Assembly: GCA_027922465.2 (NCBI GenBank)
Contig: BQMF02000031.1
Location: 1,240,001 to 1,304,000, forward strand
DNA: 64,000 nt
Reading direction: 5' to 3'
Source: Turritopsis dohrnii
Lineage: Eukaryota > Cnidaria > Hydrozoa > Anthoathecata > Oceaniidae
The notes under the pieces are model-generated. The model was given only the letters and a program-made list of their open reading frames with translations, searched no databases and was not told where the DNA came from. The position numbers and the translations under genes are program-made. This document shows, in pieces, positions 27,410 through 39,290 of this stretch (within the stretch, counting starts at the first letter, position 1; each line of letters starts with the position of its first letter).

Positions 27410-28400
27410 TGGGAGTCATTTAATATTAACACATTATGCCCAGAAGGGCGTCATTTGATATCAACGCTATGATGCTCTGAAGGGAGTCATAGCGGATTGA
27501 AGCTCTTAAGGTGATAAAAAAATGACTCTTGTTTGAGCATTGATACTCAAACGGGAGTCACGAAATGAGAATTGTAAGAAAGTCATTTTCAAACGACTCC
27601 CTTTTGAAATTTACAAAAATCGACATTTTTGAGAACTAAAAGGAAGTTATTCATGGTAGGGAGTAAAAAAAGATGCTTGTAAGGGAGTCAAAATGACTCG
27701 CAAAAGAAGTCGCCACAGGCACTCTGAAATGACTCCCTTAGAGTCCTCATATTGACTCCCGAAAAATTATCCACTTTGCATTTTACTATGATGTTTCGGA
27801 GCCAGAAAAACAGTTTTTATTAGACAATGGGTCAATTCACTAACAAGTGAAGTAATTTGTGCTTGATGACAATTTCATTTGTTTACTTCAATTTTTCCCA
27901 GAGTCACCTAAGCATCAATATTTCCTCTATATGGGAATGTTTTCACGATAATATTTCGATTGCAATAGTAAAGTCTTAAAAGAAACTCTTAAAATTCTTC
28001 TTCAGAGCTTCTACGAAGCTACTTCTACAACTTCCTCAAGATAAAAACGAAATCAATGCTCTGTGTACATATTTTACGGACTTGATAATAGAAATTTTGA
28101 ATTGGATTGAATTGGGCAGTTTATAAAACAATATAAAACGTCTAAAATAACTTCAAAAAGTATTTCAAATGCATAAAAAGGTAACATTTTTATGAATTAA
28201 TATTGAAAGTGGCCTTTTTGTATTACATTTAGTATAGACCTTTTGGTCTGTCAATAACTATTTTGTATAAACAAACAATCCGAAATCCGAAGCGAGTTTC
28301 TGAAAATGGCGAAAAACTTTCACACAGATAGAGAAGATAGATAGAATGTGTACACCAAACAATTTCTTACGCATACGCGAGCGGAAATTAAATTACCCAG
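27410..28400 (+). repeat. Dispersed repeat family A, copy 2
   Basis: From about 27790 (GAGCCAGAAAAACAGTTTTT) to 28360 it follows the reverse complement of 37660-38370 in order, including TCATCAATATTTCCTC-like, AATTAATATTGAAAGTGGCC-like and AAACAAACAATCCGAAATCC. The left part (27410-27780) is a diverged region full of GGGAGTCA/TGACTCCC octamers. No supported protein. Confidence 0.7.
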
Positions 28401-28589
28401 CATGCTGAAGAAGCGAATATAATTATATAGTAAGCATGAATTCCTTCTTCTGGTTGGAAGCAACTAGGGAAGTGCCTTCCCAGGGTCTACATACCAGGGT
28501 AAGTATTTCGCAGACGATGAACTAGACAAATAAAAAAAAAAGATTTCACATGTCATTCGGTAAAATAAGTTCATTCATAATGACAGAAC

Positions 28590-28830
28590 AAACATAAACA
28601 TTGATACTTATTGATAATATCTTCACAAAACGTCTCTATGACAAATCTTTAACTAAAGGCATAATAAAATCAGATATATTAGATCACTTTCCCATATTCG
28701 TCTCGTTCAATGACTCCATTCAAAATAAAGATTCCGTACAAATAAAAAAACGTCTCTATAAGAAATCCTCTAGAATTAATTTTAAACAAGAGGCCCTTAG
28801 GCCTTAAGGTCAGCACCAAAGAAAACTTTA
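28590..28830 (+). pseudogene. LINE fragment: end of the endonuclease domain
   Basis: A frame open from about 28595 to 28806 encodes LIDNIFTKRLYD and, soon after, KGIIKSDILDHFPIFVS. This is the conserved C-terminal block (SDHFPI) of the APE-type endonuclease of LINE ORF2. The frame then stops (TAA at 28805-28807). It is likely the upstream half of the same or a sister element as 32318-33110, where the next LINE segment resumes. Confidence 0.7.
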
Positions 28831-29536
28831 AAGATTTAACATAAAAACTTCAATATTCCTTTAATTAGATTATTAAATTATTAAGCCATATTGTTCAAGA
28901 ATTAATGCTAAGATTCAAAGTTTCTGATTTTGAACCGAAAAATTTAAAGATGACAAGAAAATTATACACAAAATGATTGAATAACCACCCACAGACACGG
29001 GGAAATTCTTAACCAATAGGAGAAATAAACACTACACTTCCTTTCAAACAGGATGTACAATTGCAAACAGAGAGTTCAAATCCAAAAATTGCATCAAATT
29101 TTCAGGTACACATTTCACAGATTAATATAATATTGATAATTACAAATGCACAAACTCCGATTTACTATACACATATTTGAGAAATGAGTAAATGTCCTGA
29201 TTACCATGCATTATAATTAACACATCCAGAAGCCATTGACAAATTGTTTACAAAAACCTCTAGGATCAGATCTTAGTAACACAAACAATGAAGGAAAAAT
29301 CATTGTGTTGATTTGAGTGAATTCATAAATTTGATTACATAAAATGAATTTTTTAGAATTTTTAACTAACACTGTATCTAATAAATAAACAAAGCATTGG
29401 GTACTTTCTGTAGATTGAAATGAAATTTATGAGACATTGCCTTTCGAATCATGGAAAAGCACAACTTAGTTTCCCTCTTTCTTTTTACTGAGGAAAAGAA
29501 ATATACGCTTCAACATTGTCAAATATAATACACTTC
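28831..29536. other. Decayed sequence, probably LINE-flanking
   Basis: AT-rich with no supported gene. The string CAGACACGGGGAAAT (28992) recurs at 32267, next to the other LINE fragment, which hints at a common repeat family. Confidence 0.35.
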
Positions 29537-30374
29537 GGTACGATGGCCTTGAAGGCTCATATGCACCCACAAAAAAATGTGCCACGCGTAAAATTGTTTG
29601 GGCTACGCATAGAATATTTTGGCCTACGCATAGATTTTTTTTGTGTTACGCATAGCTTTTTTGGGTTACGCATAAATCTTTTCTCTACGCAGATATTTTT
29701 GTGCTACACATTTTTTACATTGTGGCACAAATACTTTTTTCATGTTTGTGTTTTTTGTTTGTTAGCGCAAATAAGTTATAATTTATGCTATTTAGTGTGT
29801 AATGTTACATGGTGCAAAAAGCAAAAAAGCGCGCTAAAAACATGGGAAGACTTAATGAGGAACGACGTACAGCGTTAAATTACGTTCTTAAATCTACATC
29901 CTCTCCAATAACACTAGAGTCGTTAGTAACTTTGTATTTTGGCCAAAGTTATACAAACGTAGAAATCATCTCCTTTCTAGCTGTCCAACACAACCATGTT
30001 ATCAGCTTGTCAATGCTGAAAAGGCTTTTAACTAGGCTTGGTCTTAGGAGGAGATTTCAAAAAAGATGAAGAAAATAGAGAAGAGATAACTAACATAATC
30101 AAAAAAGAAGTTTTTGAAGGTAGAGGTAGTTCACTTCGTAAGCATGTGATCCACCATCATTATGCACATGGATGAGAATGCACGAAATTGTCAACAATAT
30201 ACAGAATGGAAATGAGGTCGAAATAAATGCGGAGCACTTTACACAGAAAATAAATGCGCGTAACACAAAAATTTATGCGTAACACAAAAAGTTTTATGCG
30301 TGGCACAAAAAAGTATATGCGTAGCACTAGCACATTTTTTAGTGCTCACGAATGAACCTTCAGGGCCATCGTAC
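29537..30374 (+). mobile_element. Deleted DNA transposon with integrase-type N-terminal remnant
   Basis: Imperfect inverted ends (GGTACGATGGCCTTGAAGG and the inverse of AGTACGATGGCCCTGAAGG) border 840 bp. Both sub-ends are packed with CTACGCATA or GTTACGCATA motifs. The internal open frame (29809-30069) reads LVTLYFGQSYTNVEIISFLA and then SMLKRLLTRLGLRRR. This is like the N-terminal helix-turn-helix part of integrase-core proteins common in fish and cnidarian genomes. It continues in another frame (EENREEITNIIKKEV) to about 30150. The catalytic core is absent. Confidence 0.6.
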
Positions 30375-30507
30375 TTCTGCATTACTTTAGTTGCTAGCAA
30401 TAACAACGTATATACAACAAAACAACTTTTATATAGATAACTTACCAAGTAATGTTTATAAACATTAACATTTACTATTTGATTTCTGTGTAACAAGTTT
30501 CATTATA

Positions 30508-30550
<43 letters not shown>

Positions 30551-31590
30551 CAATAAAAACAACAGCTTGTTTCGTTAACTATATTTCGTCATCTTACGTG
30601 ACTTCATCAGGTTCGAATGGTACAAAGTTCATAGAAGGGCGTTTAAATACTTAAAAAGAGCGCGAAAAGTAATTAAAAAATAAATAAATAAAAGCATTGT
30701 CGAGATTGGATGTGGCATGGTTTCTGTAAACTAAACTTTCAACGTTGGCACCCGGTTTTTATATATAATTTAAAATATTCCTTACATTGTTTAAAAGATT
30801 AAAAATATTAAAACCAATAATATACATATATACAGTAAAACTGATAATATATATATATATATATTAATCAATTCATATTCCTGTGAGCATAGTACACCTT
30901 CCCAGGAAAACTACTCTTTATTATATATATTACAAACTGTTTTATCTGTTTATTAGTTCTCTAGAAACAATAATAAAGTCAAGTGTATAACAATGTAAAT
31001 AGTACTTGACTTTAAACATTTTTTTGTATTTTAGAGCTGAAGATGATTTATAAAATCGAAATTAATATCAAATAAATAAGTATATGCACTGTTGGTTTGT
31101 ATAGAATCCAATTATTTTTTACCATAAAAGGTTTTAAACAAAAAAAGCGATAAAATCAATTTTTCTTTGCTTTTTAGTTCAGGTAGAGTATTAACTCGAA
31201 TGAATGATTATAATAAAAACAACAGACAAGATAGAAAATGGAAACATGTATATCCAACAGAATATGGACCCTTGGAAGCAGCAGCAGAGCTAATCATATC
31301 CATTAGGTCATTTTACCCCCTTACACATCACCAATAACACACAAATAACTCCACAAAATTCCGTATATATATAATCTAAAGTCACTCAAAATACACGGTC
31401 ACAGTTATGAAAACTCTTTTGCCTTCTTGGTAGGATGGGTATAATATGTATGAATGCACTCTGATTCATTTCAAAATTTCGCAAACAAACTGACGCTGAA
31501 TCTTTCTTCTAAGAAGTGCCTGTTCCATTTTTTTAATTATGCCACACTTGCCATGAAAAAAATATGTAACTACTCCATCACGAAACAATT
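30375..31590. other. AT-rich stretch with (TA)n and possible Penelope-type terminal motif
   Basis: Holds a (TA)18 run at 30511-30546 and shorter ones near 30848. The reverse complement of about 30580-30615 (CCTGATGAAGTCACGTAAGA then TGACGAAAT) resembles the CTGATGA...CGAAA motif found at the ends of many Penelope-like elements. No open frame supports an element. Confidence 0.35.
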
Positions 31591-31594
31591 CTTA

Positions 31595-32169
31595 GAGTGC
31601 GTTTACATGAGAGCCGTACTGAACTCAAACCGGTTTGAGATTTCAACCGGTTTGAAATCGACCTTCTGTTTACATGAGAAATTTCGATACGGTCTTGGCG
31701 AGTGTTCGCGAGTAACAATCGAAACAATAGATTTTACTAGTTTCTAGTTCTCTCTACGAGCGCATTTACATGAGAGCCGTACTGAAATCACACATGTTTG
31801 AGATTTCAGTACGGGTAGAAATATTTTCTGTGCATAATAGAATAAATTTAGCACATTCTGTATTTTTGTTTCATAGGTGTCAGCAAAATTTAATTAATAT
31901 GCGCATGCTTGTTAACACATTTTATAATAAAACAATGAAATGTGAAAACTTTCACACCTTTTCAAGCCGTATCGACATTTCAAACCTATTTGAGAAATAG
32001 GTTTGAAATCATCACGGGTAAAATTTCAGTACGGCCGTTATCATGTAAACACTGCTGAAGGTTTGACTAGGAACCGTACTGAAATAAGAACCCGTATTGA
32101 AACTCGATACGGGAGGATTGAAAATTCAACCCGTACTGAGTTCAGTACGGCCTTCATGTAAACGCACTC
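31595..32169. mobile_element. MITE with TTA target duplication (Harbinger-like)
   Basis: The ends GAGTGCGTTTACATGAGAGC and the inverse of GAGTGCGTTTACATGAAGGC are each flanked by TTA (31592-31594 and 32170-32172). The terminal domains contain many ACCGTACTGA-type repeats, and a second inner copy of the end occurs at 31758. TTA duplications are typical of PIF/Harbinger. No transposase is present. Confidence 0.75.
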
Positions 32170-32317
32170 TTAATTGAACCACGGACCAAAATAGCCTGAA
32201 TTCTGGCAGCCTGCATGGTATCAGCCTACAACTGCGACATTACACACAGAATGACTGACTGACTGACAGACACGGGGAAATGAAAGATCAGCTTCCTTGC
32301 GGCGCTGACCAAAAAGA

Positions 32318-33110
32318 TTTAGAACGTACAAACTGGGACTTTCTCGATAATCTTTTAAATGCTAATGCTCAGTATGAAGGTTTTATTGAAGGTTTTACTG
32401 AACTCTATAACAAACACTTTCCAATTATAGAATTATAAGCCAAAAGATCTTAAGTCACCATGGATCTCAAGAGGCCTCAAAAAATCCTTCAAAACAAAGC
32501 AAAAACTTTACGTAAAATATCTTAAAAGCAAAACAGAACACGCAGAAAATGCATACATAGCCTACAAAGACCTATTTGAAAAACTGAAACGAAAAGCTAA
32601 AAAAACTACTATAAAAATAAAATTGACATGTATAAATATAAACTTGAAATTACAGGAAAACTCAAATTCTTTACCAAACATGATTGAAACGAATGACGAA
32701 ACCCTTTATGATAAAAAAGAAATTGCAGAAAAATTCAATTCCTTTTTTGCAAATATAAGTCCAAAATTAGCAGAAAATATTCCAATAACAAATAAAACAA
32801 GTGAAGACTATCTGAAAGAAAATGATTCAAGATTAGAAAAAAAGAAATTACTCTTCACTATGAGAGCTAAAAGTAGAAACAAGGCAGCTGGGATCAATGG
32901 CATAAGTGGTGATATAATCTTAGACGTGTATGAACAGATAAGGAAGCCATTATATAATATTCTCAAAAATTGCTTCAACGAAGGAGTTTTTCCCGAGCCC
33001 TTAAAGATAGCAAAAATTATACCTAGCTTCAAAACAGGTGACAAAACAACTATAAAAAAACTATAGACCTATATCTGTACTGCCAGCTTTTTTAAAGATT
33101 TATGCTATGG
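32318..33110 (+). pseudogene. LINE ORF2 fragment: linker and start of reverse transcriptase
   Basis: Reading frames, with shifts, encode NWDFLDNLLNANAQYEGFIE, SPWISRGLKKSFKTKQKLY, and then in the 32623-33066 frame EIAEKFNSFFANISPKL, NKAAGINGISGDII and PLKIAKIIPSF. After a shift RPISVLPAF follows. These are the order and motifs of the endonuclease-RT linker and RT motifs 0-2 of CR1/L2/Jockey-like LINEs. The catalytic YxDD region is missing, so the copy is dead. Confidence 0.85.
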
Positions 33111-33180
33111 CATTAGGAGAAATTCATACAATATTTTAAAAAAACTACCTTACAAATCGAAGACAGCATGTGACTTAATG

Positions 33181-33212
33181 ATAATAATAATAATAATAAT
33201 AATTATTTATAT
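33181..33212. repeat. (ATA/AAT)n microsatellite
   Basis: About ten ATA-type trinucleotides in AT-rich DNA next to the LINE fragment. Confidence 0.9.
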
Positions 33213-33352
33213 TTCAAGTTCCAAATATATTACATTGGCTCTTCTCCTGAAATAGCAATAGCAGCAGCAATAGCATCACTTAAGCATTAAAAATGCTAAG
33301 AAAACAAATATACAACTCGAAATTCAAGAATTTTGCTTAAGCCGTGTTCAAA

Positions 33353-33765
33353 AATAAGCTCAGTCAATTTAATATTTAATATCATGGACCACACTTGTGG
33401 AATGCTCTCCTTTCATCCTCGAATTCTCTTTCAGATATTGAATATGGCCCTCAATTTAAGAAATTATTAAAAACAGACATATTTGAAAGATCCTTCAATA
33501 TTTTTTATCAATTTTCAAGTCAAGTCTAGTTATATACTTATTCCCTTTTAACATTTTGATAAAATTGTAAGATTGTAACAATTACGCTGTGTAGTCATTC
33601 GGTTCTCGGCGATAAGATCATTTGTGATCTTCAACGAGTTTCCCGTGTTACTTGAAACAATGTACAAGGACGATCTATATTTCAGATAGTTTATGTAAAC
33701 ATTCTTATATATCTACTATATATGTGATAAAAACTATATTTGTAATGTTTCTTAACTAAAAATAT

Positions 33766-33798
<33 letters not shown>
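33353..33798 (+). mobile_element. LINE 3' end with (TCAA)n tail
   Basis: Begins in the C-terminal tail of ORF2 (GPHLWNAL, then SDIEYGPQFKKLLKT). A 3' UTR follows and ends in TCAATCAATCAA repeats (33767-33798). The same 3' end occurs inverted at 58714-59300. A short hairpin (AAGATCA...TGATCTT, 33614-33631) is kept in both copies. It is probably from the same LINE family as 32318-33110. Confidence 0.85.
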
Positions 33799-33799
<1 letters not shown>

Positions 33800-35904
33800 C
33801 ATGAGATGGATATACTTTACTTTTTATATCAATACTATTTCCTCAAATTTCAACTCTGATTCATTGACGATGATGCAATGCAATGAAAGTTGTCAATCAC
33901 ATCAAATTATGTATACTCTATGTAACGGAACTGCCAGTATGGAAAACGCTGTGCTGTGAGGCTGGTGCTGTGACACAAACTTTTCATAGAAACATTCCGT
34001 TATCGAAATGCGTTTTTGAGCGATTACCCAATTTTGTGATAACTCCATTTCCTGTTCAATCTTTGACTATATCTCACCCTTAAAAATGGCGTACTTAATA
34101 TTTTAAGCACACCAGAGATATGTAAAAAAGAAAGATAAACAACTCACTGTTTCTCGTAAAAGCTAACATATCATGGCCATGTGAACAAGGAAAAAAAGAA
34201 ATAGAAATGAAAGAAGTTTAAGTTAGTAAGTTCAGCCATCAAAAGCATTCGCTCACCATGGCCATACTAGCGAGGAAATAAGAAATAGAAATGAAAGAGT
34301 TGGTAAGTGCGGTCTTAAAAAACTATCGCCGTAAATCGATTAGATAGATAGAACGCCACCGAAACTGAAATCGCTTAGCGAAATCTGATAATCTTAATCG
34401 AATAAAATGGTAAACAAAAGCATAACTTACGTGTTATTAGCCAGACTTGTATCAAACTTAAATACTTTTTTAGAAAAATTGATTTTAATGAGAGAAAATT
34501 TACTAGCATATGACTATTGTTTATTTCTTTTTCTACAATGATAACTTTTTCTACAAACATTAAGAAAAATGAAAAGTATATGTGTGAGATTAAGAATCGC
34601 CTGTAAAATATCGAAATCTCTCAGGAGATATTTATGAAAGACAAATCAAAAGCAACTTAAATTGTCGGTAACACCCGTTATATCTTAATATTTTTAAAAT
34701 TTAATTATTCGTAAAAAAAAAAAAAAAAAAGAAAAAAAAAGAGTCTGGAACTGGGGACACGGATAGCGTTGAAAAGAAGCGCAAAACAATAAGATTAACA
34801 ATAAGCTGTCAATCAAATTCAAACGAATTGCTTATCTTTCTTTTTTACATATCTCTGAGCACACAGAAGACAGAGCTGAACATAGCTACGAATGGTAGAT
34901 TTATTATACGCATGCCAAATTTCTGCGTTATCACTACTTCAAGGGGGATTTTTTGTGGAAGCAGGTATCGCTGGTTTGTTCTTCATCTTTATTTTGAAAC
35001 ATAAGAAGGTGCATCTGTTCCAACCAATGTTGGTCATTTGTACTATATATATCAGAGAGGAATTTACAGAGATTGGTGCTTTTATCTTTTTCAACCTCCA
35101 AAGAATTATGAATTAATAATATTCTTACTACTGTGACGAGCATTGAGTCTGAAATAAACTCTAGATTTGATTATTACACCATATGGGAATTCTTTTTTAT
35201 GCTGTTTCAAAGTACTCCTTATTAAGATAGTAAGCCATCAAAAAAATAGTTTGAACATCACGAAACCAACAATGATTTTTATTTCATTTTTGTGGGACAA
35301 TATATTTGTCTTTTTTAAGCATCATCGGGTCTAAAAATAAAATATAAAATATAGTTAAAACCATCTATACACAATATATACAGTAAAAAATATACATCGT
35401 TTACACTACTGTCAGGCTATTAAATTTTTATTGTCAGAGCATAGAAATACAAAAAAAGATAGAATTACAACAAACTTTAGCTCTATTCAAATTTCTATTC
35501 AATTTTCAAACAATGCGGATCTAGTATGCGTACGCCTCATTCTTCTTTACGCAATAATCATTGTTTTTTGAATACTCGGTAAAACGTGAAGTGAAAACCG
35601 AAAATTTCAAATCAAAAACGAGTACACTGAACAAGTTTATTCGTAAAAACAAACAGGCTATCCTTATTAGGGCTTCTAAAAGCTACTTTTTCTAGAAAAT
35701 CGGAACTGAATTCGTTGTTTCGTTTTTCTGTTATAATGAAAAACATATTTTGGATTTTATGCTTTACATACCCGGACGTTTGTTTCATTATTTTACGAAC
35801 TGAAAGCGTTTTCAAGTTGTTTTCACTAGTACGGACTCCTAAGGAATAGTGGTGCTGTGAGTATCGAGACCGAAACTAATTGGCGTCCTCTTAATTACAC
35901 TTTC
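33799..35904. other. Gene-poor AT-rich stretch
   Basis: No supported gene. An imperfect direct repeat (CATGGCCAT, then GAAATAGAAATGAAAGA) occurs at about 34172 and 34257. A 26-base A-rich run lies near 34714-34740. Confidence 0.4.
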
Positions 35905-36242
35905 TTAAAGCCTGGTTCAGACCTGACGATTACGACGATTAAATTTAATGTAATCATCAAAATTTTTGATATTTCATCGTCGTAGTCGCTCTATTGTATG
36001 TAAAAATCAATTGAATTTTACGTCAATTCTATTGTTTTAAGATCGTGAAGCCACGTGCTTCAAATTTTACAAAGAAGTTCAAACTTAACAATGTAAAGAA
36101 GTATCGTGTGTTTGACACAATTTTGAAATTAGTATTTTGAGATATTTGAAAGTGTTCATACCTGGCGATTGGCGATTACGACGATTGATATATTTTTTAA
36201 TCCTCGTAATTGTCGTAATCGTCAGGTCTGAACCATACTTAA
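35905..36242. mobile_element. 338-bp MITE flanked by TTAA
   Basis: The ends TGGTTCAGACCTGACGATTA and their inverse (36209-36235 region) face each other. TTAA (within CTTAAA) borders both sides. GACGATTACGACGATT-type motifs are repeated within. Non-coding. Confidence 0.8.
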
Positions 36243-37112
36243 ATGTCAGTGAAAAATTATCACACCGAAAAAATAAATCCACCAATCATAATCTCCGATA
36301 AAAAAGTTATGTTTCTGCCAAACCAGATTATGAAGATATTTGGCATACTTTTGCGGAAACCTTCCAGAAAAAGAAATTGAAGTATTTTTCTCCAATTTTA
36401 GCCAGTCAGAATATACGTATTATACATAGAATATATATTTTGAATGCCATCAGTGATGATCTCTGTTTAATGAGAAAGCTGAATTTATCCGGAAAACATT
36501 GTTCAGTTCAAACAATTTTCAATAATTTAAACCATTGTTCATGTTCATTCAAACAGAAATATTATCAGGGCTTTAATAGAATTTTACATGTTTGCTTAGC
36601 TGACCATGAGAAAGCAATGAATACGAATATTATTCTCGTCAAATCATAAAACACAAGCTTATTTTTCGTAATGCTTGAATTCTGAATAATTCTAATAATT
36701 TCGATAATTATGCAGAATTGATAAAAAGACATTACCTGAAGTCAAATATTTTGAATAATAAGCAACAAATCTCGAGATCTGAATTACGACTTCTATTACG
36801 GGGACTAATAGACCTTTTTAACAATGGTAGTAGTATTATAGTATTATTATATTGTAGTTATATTGATACATTAAGACGACGTAAACGTGAATTGATCAAT
36901 AGAGAAGACACATTCCATTGGGACACGTTCATGTATTATAACAAAGCTTTCGGCTGACAACAGCCATCCTCTGTGCGAGTACATACAGATATGAAATATT
37001 TTTTAAACAAGCGCTTTTTAACAATTATCATAAAATAAAATATTACCAAATAAGGGAAATCAAAATGTCAGTTTGCTGCGATTATGCACCCCAGACAATT
37101 GATTAACCGAAC
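36243..37112. other. Unrecognised stretch with two open frames
   Basis: Plus-strand open segments at 36377-36649 and 36718-36957 are AT-biased and show no recognised domain. They could be decayed mobile-element coding sequence. Confidence 0.3.
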
Positions 37113-37612
37113 TTATCGAATAAATACAATGGAGCAGAAGAGATATTCTGTTAAGAATAGGTTTTCTTTATAGATCATTAAGCTTTCCTTTATTTCAAAA
37201 CGATAGTTACTACGTGCAGATGTAATGACATGAAAATCATCAAAACTAGCACTAAAATTACAAAACAATAAGTGGTTCTTAGCTGCTGTGTTCTGTGTGT
37301 TCTTCACTATCTTTCCCGCTAACGGGGACACACGCAGGTGTTCAGAAGCTCTGACCTTCAAATGTCTAGTGGTCTTGCCAAAATAAGAAGCATTGCAGCT
37401 ACTACACGCAAATCTGTACACTACATTTGAAAGTAAGGGCTTAGGAACACGGTCTTTGAACCTAAAAAACGAGGAATACGAGATTGTGAACTAAAAATGA
37501 CTCTAAGGTCTATATTGGAAGACCTTTGCACTGCTGCAAAAAGCTTACTACGAATATTCAGTGATAAGTTTCCTAAATATGGTAAATACAAGTGTAACGT
37601 TTGTAACAAGGT
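37113..37612 (-). pseudogene. Penelope-like element fragment: RT end and GIY-YIG endonuclease
   Basis: Reading leftward, one frame gives LPYLGNLSLNIRSKLFAAVQ, the conserved end of Penelope-like reverse transcriptases. After a one-base shift in a T-run near 37468, a second frame gives FKDRVPKPLLSNVVYRFACS and then SYFGKTTRHLKVRASEHL, the Cys-containing GIY-YIG nuclease motif with its catalytic Arg and the following HLLFCN block. The fragment is 5' truncated, as is usual for retroelements, and frameshifted, so it is inactive. Confidence 0.88.
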
Positions 37613-37649
37613 AGGTAGTTAACAGAAGAATTTCTCAACAATGCATTTC

Positions 37650-39290
37650 TATGAATTTTTCAATTTCCGCGTCTTAGCGAAGGAAATTGTTTGATTTAGA
37701 CATTCTATCTATCAATAATCTCCGTAACAGTTTTTTGCCGTTTTCGGAAAGTCCGTTCGGATTTCGGATTGTTTGTTTATTCAGAATAGTTAATGACAGA
37801 CCCAAAACTCTATGCAAACTGTAATACAAAAAGGTCACTTTCAATATTAATTCATAAAAATAATAAGCGTGAATCGTTCTCGAACCGTTTGGTTTATGTT
37901 TTGAGGAAATTGTAGAATTAGAAGAAGCTTTGAAGAAGAATTTTAAGACTTTATCTACTATTGCAATCAAAATATAATCATAAGAACATCCCTTATGGAG
38001 GAAATATTGATGTTTAGCTGACTCTGGGAAAAATTCTTGAAAAAGAAGGTCAAGGTTTGATAGTAAACGAAACTTTGCTGTGAAAAAAACTTTCAATATC
38101 ACACAGCAGAAATGTATTATAGTATCAAAACATTTACTGGTGAATACGTCTTATCAATAAATGCATGAAACATGTTCATTTCATTTAATGAATATTACAC
38201 CGAAAGTTGAAGATATTGAAAACAAACAAACAAATGAAATTGTCATTGCAGCACAAATCACTAAGTGAATGAATTGACCCAAACATACATACATACTGAA
38301 AGTATAAACATGTGCAAGATATTGGTGAACGATATGTCTTATAAAACTGTTTTTCTGGCTCTGAAATGTCATAGTGAATTGAAAAGCGGTAATAAATTAA
38401 AGAAGGGAGTAATTTGGGGAATTTCCAGACTGTATCAAATTATTCATCACTGTACAATGCTCGGTCAAGTTATCACTTGTGTGGAACTGATTAGTTTTAA
38501 ATTCACATTTAAAAGATTTTAAGATGACGTTGTTCAAAATAATCCTGCAAACCGCTCAATGGAGGCGCAATGATTTAGTTTGGATATATGTCAGAGGAAA
38601 ACAAACTTTGGATGATGATTAGAATCCAACCAATTATATATATACATACAATGAGATCACTAAAGCCTTGTGAAAATTTGGAGTTTAATATGTTCTAGGA
38701 CACAATACCTTAAGGAGATTTTTTTTGCGTGGATTATATAAGTTTTGCAACTTTTGCGAATTTTGGTTAAATTCGAAAAAATAAATCCACGCAAAACTTC
38801 AAGACATGAACGATTCGCGAAAATAAATCCAAGCAAAATTTCATGGTTTTATTTGCTCATTTTTTGGCTCTGCGTACTTTTCATATATTAACTATTTCCT
38901 TGTACTTATCAAGCACCCATTCGTTTTGCAATGTGGCTGTCATGGAAATGGTGATTTTTGCTGCTACTTCTAAGCTATATTATAAAGTACACACATTGCA
39001 CTTTGTGCCCATTCGCAAATATAAATCCAAACATTTTCCTTGAGAAGCTCTGAATTGAAAAAATTAATCCACGCAAAACGCTCTCAAACCTTGGCTTGCA
39101 AAAATTAGTCCACGCAAAAAAAATCCCCTTAAGGTGTATCATGTTCTTAAAGAACATTTTCATACAGAAGTTTTATTGTGTCATTTGTATTTTCGGGCAC
39201 ATTGGTGTTATTTATAGACTCCATAGAAGTGGTAATATGCAGACAGTGGTGAATCTAGAGTGTAGTCGCAACTTGTGGAGAAGCGCATTA
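37650..39290 (-). repeat. Dispersed repeat family A, copy 3, interrupted by a MITE
   Basis: The reverse complement matches 27790-28360 and 15850-16340 in turn, so this is the longest copy. It is split by the TTAA MITE 38710-39132. A 142-codon open frame (37674-38102, minus) is AT-biased without known domains, and the matching region in copy 2 is not kept open, so I do not call it a gene. It lies directly next to the 5'-truncated Penelope fragment. Confidence 0.75.
38710..39132 (-). mobile_element. TTAA-flanked MITE family T, copy 2
   Basis: Same family as 21864-22253 and 63048-63453, in the opposite orientation. TTAA is present at both ends. The surrounding repeat A is recognisable on both sides (CTAGGACACAATA on the left, GAAGTTTTATTGTGTCATTT on the right), so the insertion is clearly later. 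Confidence 0.9.

Noticed and set aside
32808..33044. Minus-strand open frame
   Set aside because: Antisense of the LINE reverse transcriptase segment.
37674..38102. 142-codon minus-strand frame as a possible gene
   Set aside because: It lies in dispersed repeat A and the same region is not open in the copy at 27.8-28.4 kb.
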